Source: Nitrospira sp. (lineage in GTDB: Bacteria; Nitrospirota; Nitrospiria; Nitrospirales; Nitrospiraceae). Taken from it: a DNA stretch of 5,079 nt. The notes beneath the pieces are model-generated. The model saw only the letters and a list, made by a program, of their open reading frames with translations, was not told where the DNA came from and did no database searches. The stretch covers positions 1 through 5,079 of the forward strand of contig JABMDE010000040.1 in NCBI GenBank assembly GCA_015904055.1, written 5' to 3'. Position 1 is the first letter of the stretch. Every line of letters starts with the position of its first letter. A program made the position numbers and the translations under genes. Positions 1 through 5,079 of this stretch are shown piece after piece.

Positions 1-154
1 CATGCAACGGGAACATTGCAACATCCGCACGCCACTGTTGAAGGTGCAGGACAGCATCTATCAACTGCTCAATAGTATGACCCTGCAAGATATGATGGGC
101 GGCACGCCGCTGATTACGATTCAGTCGCCGTCAACACAAGGAGTCAACCGATGA
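1..154 (+). CDS. iscR: IscR-like Rrf2-family transcriptional regulator, C-terminal tail (partial)
   Basis: This is an open frame entering from the left edge (first whole codon at position 2) and ending at TGA 152-154; about 50 residues are visible. The DNA-binding winged helix and the first cluster cysteines lie outside the window. The visible part starts [14 protein letters not shown] and continues with a helix ending [10 protein letters not shown]. This aligns without gaps to the E. coli IscR stretch from its third cluster cysteine (Cys104) through LNNITLGEL. The cysteine is at 17-19. The residue three further on, His107 in E. coli, is Arg here (26-28). IscR-type regulators bind a [2Fe-2S] cluster and repress or activate isc genes according to cluster supply. 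Its place directly before iscS, with a 4-base ATGA overlap, is the usual first-gene position of an isc operon. Another Rrf2 member is possible because only the tail is seen, but context favours IscR. Confidence 0.82.
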   Translation, partial: MQREHCNIRTPLLKVQDSIYQLLNSMTLQDMMGGTPLITIQSPSTQGVNR

Positions 155-1368
155 AGCTTCCGATTTTCCTCGACAACCATTCGACCACCCCGATGGATCC
201 ACGGGTACTGGACGCGATGCTTCCGTATTTTGTCGAACGGTTCGGCAACGCCGCCAGCCGCAACCATGCCTTCGGCTGGGCCGCAGAAGAAGCGGTGGAG
301 CTGGGCCGCAAGCAAATCGCCAAACTGATCAATGCCGATCCGAAAGAAATCGTATTTACCAGCGGCGCGACGGAATCGGACAACCTTGCGCTCAAAGGCG
401 TCTTGGAGATGTATAAGGAAAAGGGCACCCACCTTATCACGTCATCCACGGAACACCGCGCTGTGCTCGACACAGCCAAGTCGCTCGAAGCCAAGGGCCT
501 GGCAACGGTCACCTATCTGCAGGTCGATAAACATGGCATGGTCAACCCTGACGACGTGCGGAACGCAATCACGGACAAGACCGTCCTCATTTCCGTGATG
601 CTGGCTAACAACGAAATCGGCACGATCAATCCGATCCGGGAGATCGGCAAGATCGCGAAGGAAAAAGGCGTGTTGTTTCATTGCGACGCCACGCAGGGCG
701 TCGGGAAAATTCCCGTCGACGTGCAGGCCATGGGTATCGACCTCATGTCGTTCTCGGCCCACAAACTGTACGGCCCCAAGGGAGTGGGCGCGCTCTATGT
801 GCGGAAAAAGAGTCCCCGGGTCCGGCTCGTCGCCCAAGTGGACGGCGGCGGGCATGAACGCGGCATGCGCTCCGGCACCCTGCCGGTGCCGTTGATCGTC
901 GGGTTCGGCAAGGCCTGCGAATTGTGCGAACAGGAAATGGCGACGGAAACGGCGCGCCTGACCACGATGCGCAATCGGCTCGAAACGGCCATTATGGCGG
1001 GATTGGAAGAAAGTTATCTGAACGGCCACCCCACCAACCGGCTGCCGGGCAATCTCAACATCTCCTTTGCCTATGTTGAAGGCGAATCGTTGCTGATGGG
1101 GATGAAAGACATCGCGCTGTCGTCCGGATCGGCCTGCACCTCGGCCACACTGGAACCGTCATATGTCTTGCGCGCACTCGGCGTTGGGGTGGAACTTGCC
1201 CACTCGTCGATCCGTTTTGGCCTGGGCCGGTTCAACACCGAAGAAGAGATTGACTACACGATCAAGAAGGTTATTGAGATTGTGACCAAATTGCGGGAAA
1301 TGTCTCCACTCTATGAGATGGCTAAAGAAGGCGTCGATCTGAAGTCGGTTCAATGGGCAGCCCACTGA
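151..1368 (+). CDS. iscS: Cysteine desulfurase IscS
   Basis: A PLP-dependent cysteine desulfurase (class V aminotransferase fold) of 405 residues, against about 404 in E. coli IscS. It converts L-cysteine to L-alanine and carries the sulfur as a persulfide for IscU, tRNA thiolation and other acceptors in the cytoplasm. Visible landmarks are the N-terminal [11 protein letters not shown], the STEHRAVLD segment with the PLP-stacking His102, Asp179 and Gln182 in HCDATQG, and the Schiff-base lysine Lys205 in [10 protein letters not shown]. The catalytic Cys329 lies in the mobile loop [14 protein letters not shown]. The C-terminus [13 protein letters not shown] matches the IscS (not NifS/SufS) tail that contacts IscU. 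The ATG at 151 follows AAGGAG (138-143) by 7 bases and overlaps the iscR stop as ATGA, suggesting translational coupling. iscU follows after 32 bases. Nothing in it looks damaged. Confidence 0.97.
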   Translation: MKLPIFLDNHSTTPMDPRVLDAMLPYFVERFGNAASRNHAFGWAAEEAVELGRKQIAKLINADPKEIVFTSGATESDNLALKGVLEMYKEKGTHLITSSTEHRAVLDTAKSLEAKGLATVTYLQVDKHGMVNPDDVRNAITDKTVLISVMLANNEIGTINPIREIGKIAKEKGVLFHCDATQGVGKIPVDVQAMGIDLMSFSAHKLYGPKGVGALYVRKKSPRVRLVAQVDGGGHERGMRSGTLPVPLIVGFGKACELCEQEMATETARLTTMRNRLETAIMAGLEESYLNGHPTNRLPGNLNISFAYVEGESLLMGMKDIALSSGSACTSATLEPSYVLRALGVGVELAHSSIRFGLGRFNTEEEIDYTIKKVIEIVTKLREMSPLYEMAKEGVDLKSVQWAAH

Positions 1369-1400
1369 ACTGACACGACGCGATATACAAGGAGGACGTC

Positions 1401-1796
1401 ATGGCATACAGCGATAAAGTCGTTGATCATTTTAATAACCCCCGTAACATGGGGAGTTTCAAAAAGGACGAAGACGGCGTCGGTACCGGCATGGTCGGCG
1501 CGCCGGAATGCGGCGATGTGATGAAGCTGCAGATCAAGGTGCAAGACGATATGATTGTCGACGCCAAGTTTAAGACCTTCGGCTGCGGGTCTGCCATCGC
1601 CAGTTCCAGCTTGGCCACCGAATGGCTCAAGGGCAAAACGATCGAGGAGGCCCAGAAGATCAAGAATACCGACATCGTGCAGGAATTGAATCTCCCGCCG
1701 GTGAAGATCCACTGTTCTGTGCTGGCGGAAGACGCCATCAAGGCCGCGCTGGCGGACTATCAGAAAAAGGCTGACAAGACAGAAACAGCCCGATAA
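1401..1796 (+). CDS. iscU: Iron-sulfur cluster assembly scaffold protein IscU
   Basis: A 131-residue scaffold on which [2Fe-2S] and [4Fe-4S] clusters are built from IscS sulfur. The start MAYSDKVVDHFNNPRNMGSF is very close to E. coli IscU (128 residues). The ligand residues are all present: Cys37 and Asp39 in APECGDV, Cys62 in FGCGSA, and His104 and Cys105 in KIHCSVL. The LPPVK motif (residues 98-102), the recognition site for the chaperone HscA, is intact. This makes it an Isc-type rather than SufU- or NifU-type scaffold. The C-terminus has a short charged extension (KKADKTETAR). The ATG at 1401 is preceded by AAGGAGG (1389-1395) with 5-base spacing. It is surely cotranscribed with iscS. The HscA partner it should use is truncated just downstream. 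Confidence 0.97.
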   Translation: MAYSDKVVDHFNNPRNMGSFKKDEDGVGTGMVGAPECGDVMKLQIKVQDDMIVDAKFKTFGCGSAIASSSLATEWLKGKTIEEAQKIKNTDIVQELNLPPVKIHCSVLAEDAIKAALADYQKKADKTETAR

Positions 1797-1843
1797 CCCC
1801 GTCGCAGAGACAACGAGCAGAGGTAAAGGGAAGGAGCGCGCCC

Positions 1844-1993
1844 ATGGATACACCGGAAACGACGACAACGCCCGAGCCGGTCGTCACCTTGAGCGAATCG
1901 GCATTGAAAGAAGTAAAGAGTTGTTCACCACCTATGTCGACGGCCAGACCGGTGTCGACATTCACATTCTGCAAGGGGAGCGCGAGTTGGTGA
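1844..1993 (+). pseudogene. iscA: Truncated iscA: N-terminal stub of an A-type Fe-S carrier
   Basis: The ATG at 1844 has a good ribosome binding site, AAGGAG at 1831-1836 with 7-base spacing, and sits 47 bases after iscU, where iscA normally lies. The first ~26 codons read as an A-type carrier N-terminus: a short Thr/Pro-rich lead, then VVTLSESALKEVKS, the first strand and helix of the HesB/IscA fold. After about codon 26 the frame enters sequence whose protein-like reading is in another frame (HscA). This frame then reads unrelated residues until TGA 1991-1993, giving a 49-residue product. A complete IscA is usually about 107-120 residues and carries three conserved cysteines, one in the middle and two in a C-terminal CGCG motif; none of that part is present. 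The stub could be translated but cannot bind a cluster as IscA does. The family call rests on a short stretch plus position. Confidence 0.72.
1907..1924. other. Deletion or misassembly junction between iscA and hscA
   Basis: Recognisable IscA coding (frame of position 1844) stops here. Recognisable HscA coding (frame of position 1921) begins within a few bases, shifted by one reading frame. The local sequence is purine-rich (AAAGAAGTAAAGAGTTG). No insertion sequence, inverted terminal repeat or target duplication is visible at the join. The exact breakpoint cannot be fixed without an intact relative, because the joined ends may share a few bases. In the usual isc order, the missing material would be the rest of iscA, hscB and the first two thirds of hscA. 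That is roughly 2 kb by typical gene lengths, which is an inference. Confidence 0.75.
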
Positions 1994-2508
1994 AGGACAA
2001 CCGCAGCCTTGCCCGCTTCCGCCTGAAAGTGCCTCCGCTCCCGGCCGGTGTACCGCGGATCGAGGTGACCTTCCTGCTCGACGCGAATGGAATTCTGAAC
2101 GTCACGGCCAGCGACATGCGAACCGGCCAAAGCCAATCGATCGACGTCAAACCGTCGTATGGTCTATCGGACCACGAAGTGGAGCAGATGATCGAGGACT
2201 CGTTTAAGTTTGCACAGGAGGACGTCACCGCCCGCAAGCTGATCGAAGCAAGGCTCGATGCCGAAGCCTTGATCGTAACGACTGAAAAATCTCTCTCGGA
2301 AGGCGCCCGACTCGTCGCCCAGGGCATGCTTGCTGCCATTCGCGAAGCCCTGACGGCTTTGACGGCGGCAAAAGACGGCACCGATCCCAAAACGATCCGC
2401 GCGCGCATGGCTGACCTCGAGCAGACGGCCAAGCCGCTGTCGGTCGCCCTGCTGGACGATTCACTCAAACGAAGCCTGCAGGGAAAGAAAGTCACGGAAG
2501 TGACGTGA
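1921..2508 (+). pseudogene. hscA: 5'-truncated hscA: substrate-binding domain of the Hsp70-type Fe-S chaperone
   Basis: About 195 residues match the C-terminal third of HscA, the Hsp70-class chaperone (about 616 residues in E. coli) that with HscB drives cluster release from IscU. From the start, FTTYVDGQTGVDIH and LQGERELVKDNRSLARF are substrate-binding β-sandwich signatures; the E. coli counterpart reads FTTFKDGQ and QGERELVQDCRSLARF. These are followed by the ILNVTASD strand, VKPSYGLSD at the start of the helical lid (near residue 80), and a mostly helical remainder ending SLKRSLQGKKVTEV. The whole nucleotide-binding domain and interdomain linker are missing. The only start at the left end is TTG 1921, without a proper ribosome binding site; the frame is open further upstream but has no start codon. 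It is probably untranslated or a non-functional fragment. The lack of internal stops suggests that the lesion is recent or artificial. Confidence 0.88.
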
Positions 2509-2524
2509 GCAAAAAGCTAATAGC

Positions 2525-2588
2525 TGTATAGTGTATGGCTCCTAGCACGAACAGGATCAATTTCCTGGTCACTGCCATACGCTATATG
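2525..2588. repeat. Imperfect inverted repeat in the hscA-iscX spacer
   Basis: The left arm TATAGTGTATGGC (2527-2539) pairs with the right arm GCCATACGCTATA (2574-2586) over 13 positions with one G-T wobble; two further wobble pairs extend it to 2525-2588. Inside the loop, CAGGA (2552-2556) and TCCTG (2563-2567) form a second 5-pair stem around TCAATT. The element lacks a T-run after the right arm, so it is a poor intrinsic terminator. It could be a small palindromic repeat of a REP-like family, or an RNA fold that sets mRNA stability and separates expression of hscA and iscX. Copies elsewhere in the genome cannot be seen from here. Confidence 0.6.
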
Positions 2589-2600
2589 CACTACGCTCAG

Positions 2601-2605
2601 GGAGG
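2601..2605 (+). promoter_or_regulatory. Ribosome binding site of iscX, favouring the ATG start
   Basis: GGAGG (within AGGGAGG, 2599-2605) lies 6 bases before ATG 2612 but only 3 bases before the adjoining in-frame GTG 2609. Spacing therefore favours ATG 2612, which also gives the usual family N-terminus MDLKW (E. coli MGLKW). Confidence 0.75.
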
Positions 2606-2611
2606 ATTGTG

Positions 2612-2824
2612 ATGGATCTGAAGTGGCAGGATGCGGAAGAAATCGCGATTCGTCTGGTCGAGGAACATCCGGAAACCGATCCGCTCACCGTTCGGTTCAC
2701 GGATATGCATGCCTGGGTCGTTGCTTTGCCGGAATTCAAGGACGACCCAAAGAAGTCGAACGAAAAAATCCTCGAAACAATCCAGATGGCCTGGCATGAA
2801 GAATACCAGGACTCAAAATCCTGA
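2612..2824 (+). CDS. iscX: Fe-S cluster assembly protein IscX (YfhJ family)
   Basis: A 70-residue acidic protein, against 66 in E. coli IscX. It begins MDLKWQDAEEIA, then has the family hallmark DPLTVRFTDMHAWV, the acidic PEFKDDP loop, and SNEKILETIQMAWHEEY. The small helical family is known to bind IscS and iron, competing with the frataxin CyaY and tuning the rate of cluster assembly on IscU. The acidic stretches seen here fit that role. It is typically the last gene of isc operons, as here. It is separated from the hscA remnant by about 100 bases holding an inverted repeat, with no ferredoxin gene between. It ends 14 bases before the convergent PBP gene. The sequence is intact and well conserved, suggesting the operon is still under selection. 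Confidence 0.95.
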   Translation: MDLKWQDAEEIAIRLVEEHPETDPLTVRFTDMHAWVVALPEFKDDPKKSNEKILETIQMAWHEEYQDSKS

Positions 2825-2838
2825 CTACGGATAAATAA

Positions 2839-5079
2839 TCAACGGCCACCCTCCCCAACCGGCGGCCCTTCCGGAATCTGATCCAGTTTATAGAAATCCG
2901 TGGGGTCAACCCGGCGGTGTGCCGCCTGTGTCGGCTCACTGCCTTTGGCGAATATTTCGACTGCCCCCTTCTGCCCTTCGCCGTCCTGTTCCGACTCCAG
3001 CAATCCTGTCGACGAGTCAACCTTCACAAAGGTGACGCCGTCTGGAATTTCAAACGGCACGACGGGAAGCTGATTCAAGGCCTCCTTCATAAACGCCATC
3101 CATATCGGCAGCGCTGCGCGAGCGCCCGTTTCACTCTCGCCGAGCGAACGACGATCGTCGAATCCCACATACACACCGGTCACCAAATTAGGAGCTCCGC
3201 CGATAAACCACGCGTTGATATAGTCGTTGGTCGTACCGGTCTTCCCTGCAATAGGACGATTAAGCGCTTTCGCAGCCTGACCCGTTCCCTTCTGCACCAC
3301 ATCTTCCATCATATTGGTGATGAGGTATGCCGTTTCTTTGGGAAGCACCTCTTGTACTTGAGGCTGAGCCGATTCGAGCGGATTGCCCGTACTGTCCGTC
3401 GCCACTTTGATGACATACGGCTCCACGCGGGTCCCCTGGTTCAGAAAAACCCCATACACCGACGTCAATTCCATCAGGCCCACTGACGACGACCCCAAGC
3501 CTAACGAAAGGTCGGCCGGCAACGGACTGACCATACCGACCGCGCGGGAAAACTCGATGACATTCTTGATCCCCACCTTATCGAGCAACCGCACCGTCGC
3601 AAGATTGTGCGAATGCGCCAGCGCATCACGCAAACTCACCATGCCGTGAAACTTCCGGCCATAGTTCTCCGGTTTCCACGTCTTGTCGTCCTCTTCCTGT
3701 TCGTAGACGACCGGCGCATCGAGAATCTGTGTGGCCGGACTCAAGCCTTGGCTCATCGCGGTCGCATAGATAAGCGGTTTGAACGCTGATCCCGGTTGCC
3801 GGTGCGCTTGTACGGCCCGGTTGTACTCGCTTCGTGAAAAATCATAGCCCCCGACCATTGCTCGAATTGCGCCGCTCTTTGGATCGATAGCGATCAGGCC
3901 TCCTTCGACGATCGGTGTCTGTTCAAGTGTCAATTGCATCCCCTCTCTGGAGACCTTTTTCACTCCGACCTCGACCACATCGCCGGGTTTGAGGGTCTGC
4001 TTGAGATTGGGATTCACCACGAAGTTGACAGTTGGATCAGGCCCCTTCAGCAGCCGCTTCGCCCACGCCATGTCGTCGAAAGCCAACTTGGCCGCAACCG
4101 ATCCGATTTGCACCACATAAAAATCCTTCGCGACCCGTAACACGATGCCTTCTGCTATGTCGCCCGGCATGAGCGGCTTGTCTTCCGATGCACGCATCGA
4201 AGACTGGAGTGTGCTGAGATCCACAGTTCGCCGGGGCCCTCGCCATCCTTGCCGCTTATCGAGTTCACGGACTCCTGCTATGAACGCAGCCTCTGCGGCC
4301 TTTTGCATCGAAAGATTCAGAGTGGTGTGAATTTGCAGGCCGCCCTTATACACCATCGTTTCCCCGTATTTCGCCATCAGCAATTGGCGAACATGTTCAA
4401 CGAAGTGCGGGGCAAGGTGCTCGCTGCCCGGTCGATGGAAATTGAGCGTCTCGGCGGCGGCGGCTTCGCGATCGGCTGCCGTGATAAAACCCGCCTCTTC
4501 CATCCGGAACAACACATGCTCTTGCCGCTTCTTCGCCCGATCGTACGCAGTAAACGGGGAGAATCGGCTGGGAGATTTTGGAAGTCCAGCGAGAAAAGCC
4601 GATTCCGCGAGAGTCAGGTCCGAAATCTTTTTGCCGAAATATGATTGGGCCGCCGAAGCCACACCATAAGATCCTTGCCCGAAGTAGATTTGATTCAGGT
4701 AGGTTTCAAGAATCTGCTCCTTCCCGGACACCGCTTCCATTTTATAGGCCAAGACTACCTCGCGAATCTTGCGCTCATAGGACCGCTCCGATGACAGAAA
4801 CAACGATCTGGCCAACTGCTGCGTGATCGTGCTCGCCCCCTCGACCTTTTTCCCGCCATGGCGGATATTTGTCCAAGCCGCCCGCAACATTCCGATGTAA
4901 TCCAAACCCGGATGTTCAAAGAATCGCGCATCTTCCGTCGCAATGACCGCCTGAGTAAGGGCCTTGGGAATTTCAGCAAGCGGGGTCAGAATACGGCGTT
5001 CGATGAAGAACTGGCCGATGGGTTGCCGATCGTCCGAGTACACGGTGGTCACCAGACTCGGTTGATAGTTCTGAAGCTG
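2839..5079 (-). CDS. mrcA: Penicillin-binding protein 1A, bifunctional transglycosylase/transpeptidase (5' partial)
   Basis: This class A PBP polymerises and cross-links peptidoglycan on the periplasmic side of the inner membrane. The frame is open through the right edge (746 residues visible). GTG 5052 is an internal Val in the LVTTVYSDD segment that normally follows the membrane anchor, so the true start, cytoplasmic tail and transmembrane helix lie outside the window. Counting from that Val, the glycosyltransferase family 51 domain spans about 15-200, with catalytic Glu40 in ATEDARFFEHPG, then EGASTITQQLARSLF, and ILETYLNQIYFGQGSYG (Glu116). An OB-like insert lies at about 295-380, as in Gram-negative PBP1A. 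The transpeptidase domain spans about 384-660, with nucleophile Ser422 and Lys425 in GSAFKP, SHN 481-483 and KTGTT 604-608. The tail has FVKVDSSTGLL. All catalytic motifs are present. It is convergent with iscX and functionally unrelated. The symbol ponA is used in some groups. Confidence 0.96.
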   Translation of the reverse strand, partial: QLQNYQPSLVTTVYSDDRQPIGQFFIERRILTPLAEIPKALTQAVIATEDARFFEHPGLDYIGMLRAAWTNIRHGGKKVEGASTITQQLARSLFLSSERSYERKIREVVLAYKMEAVSGKEQILETYLNQIYFGQGSYGVASAAQSYFGKKISDLTLAESAFLAGLPKSPSRFSPFTAYDRAKKRQEHVLFRMEEAGFITAADREAAAAETLNFHRPGSEHLAPHFVEHVRQLLMAKYGETMVYKGGLQIHTTLNLSMQKAAEAAFIAGVRELDKRQGWRGPRRTVDLSTLQSSMRASEDKPLMPGDIAEGIVLRVAKDFYVVQIGSVAAKLAFDDMAWAKRLLKGPDPTVNFVVNPNLKQTLKPGDVVEVGVKKVSREGMQLTLEQTPIVEGGLIAIDPKSGAIRAMVGGYDFSRSEYNRAVQAHRQPGSAFKPLIYATAMSQGLSPATQILDAPVVYEQEEDDKTWKPENYGRKFHGMVSLRDALAHSHNLATVRLLDKVGIKNVIEFSRAVGMVSPLPADLSLGLGSSSVGLMELTSVYGVFLNQGTRVEPYVIKVATDSTGNPLESAQPQVQEVLPKETAYLITNMMEDVVQKGTGQAAKALNRPIAGKTGTTNDYINAWFIGGAPNLVTGVYVGFDDRRSLGESETGARAALPIWMAFMKEALNQLPVVPFEIPDGVTFVKVDSSTGLLESEQDGEGQKGAVEIFAKGSEPTQAAHRRVDPTDFYKLDQIPEGPPVGEGGR

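Noticed and set aside
442..1029. Long open frame (195 codons) antisense to iscS
   Set aside because: It lies fully inside the well-supported iscS gene on the other strand, shows no recognisable domain, and is expected from codon bias in GC-rich DNA.
1962..2495. Open frame of 177 codons antisense to the hscA remnant
   Set aside because: The + strand reading has clear HscA similarity. The antisense product is Ser/Arg-rich without recognisable motifs.
1844..2508. A designed or selected IscA-HscA fusion protein
   Set aside because: The two parts are in different frames, and the IscA frame stops at 1991-1993. No fused product would result without a frameshift, and I see no slippery sequence signal that supports one.
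2527..2532. TATAGT as a -10 promoter box for iscX
   Set aside because: No TTGACA-like box lies about 17 bases upstream, and the hexamer is part of the inverted repeat arm, which explains it as well.
2807..2823. CAGGA/TCCTG hairpin at the 3' end of iscX as a terminator
   Set aside because: The stem is only five pairs, lies inside the iscX coding region, and has no T-run on either strand.
2917..3486. Open frame of 189 codons on the + strand across the PBP1A transpeptidase region
   Set aside because: It is antisense to conserved PBP1A coding, including near the KTG motif. The product is rich in Arg, His and Cys without domain features; it is a shadow frame.
5050..5052. GTG at 5050-5052 as the true start of PBP1A
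   Set aside because: The frame stays open for nine more codons to the window edge and reads as the normal segment after the membrane anchor. A class A PBP also needs an N-terminal transmembrane helix, which is not yet present at that point.

Overview
The window holds the central and distal part of an ISC iron-sulfur cluster assembly operon on the + strand (about 1-2824). It converges on a class A penicillin-binding protein gene on the - strand (2839 to beyond the right edge). The base composition is moderately GC-rich, the ISC proteins are of the proteobacterial IscS/IscU/HscA/IscX type, and the PBP1A has the layout usual in Gram-negative bacteria. This fits a Gram-negative bacterium. The protein style reminds me of Nitrospira (Nitrospirota), but that rests on recall and not on a search.

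Layout: the C-terminal tail of an IscR-like Rrf2 regulator (1-154) overlaps the start of iscS (151-1368) by ATGA. iscS is followed by iscU (1401-1796). Both are full length with all catalytic or ligand residues present. Next comes a well-placed ribosome binding site and the first ~26 codons of iscA (from 1844). At about 1907-1924 the sequence switches abruptly, and in a different frame, to the last third of hscA (to 2508). The rest of iscA, any hscB, and the ATPase domain of hscA are absent. A ~100-base spacer with a long imperfect inverted repeat follows, then an intact iscX (2612-2824). No ferredoxin gene lies between hscA and iscX. After a 14-base gap the PBP1A gene (mrcA/ponA type) reads in from the right. 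Its cytoplasmic and membrane N-terminus lies outside the window.

How the genes work together: IscS takes sulfur from cysteine and passes it to the scaffold IscU. IscX modulates IscS, and IscR senses cluster supply. HscA with HscB normally releases the cluster from IscU through its LPPVK motif, and IscA acts as a carrier. Here IscU keeps LPPVK, but the chaperone is reduced to a substrate-binding fragment and IscA to an N-terminal stub. The main observation is therefore an apparent ~2 kb internal deletion of iscA-hscB-hscA (size estimated from usual family lengths). It is either a real genomic lesion or an assembly misjoin, and the sequence alone cannot decide which. I see no mobile element, CRISPR array, RNA gene or clearly new system. 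No stretch longer than 300 bases lacks a gene or gene remnant.
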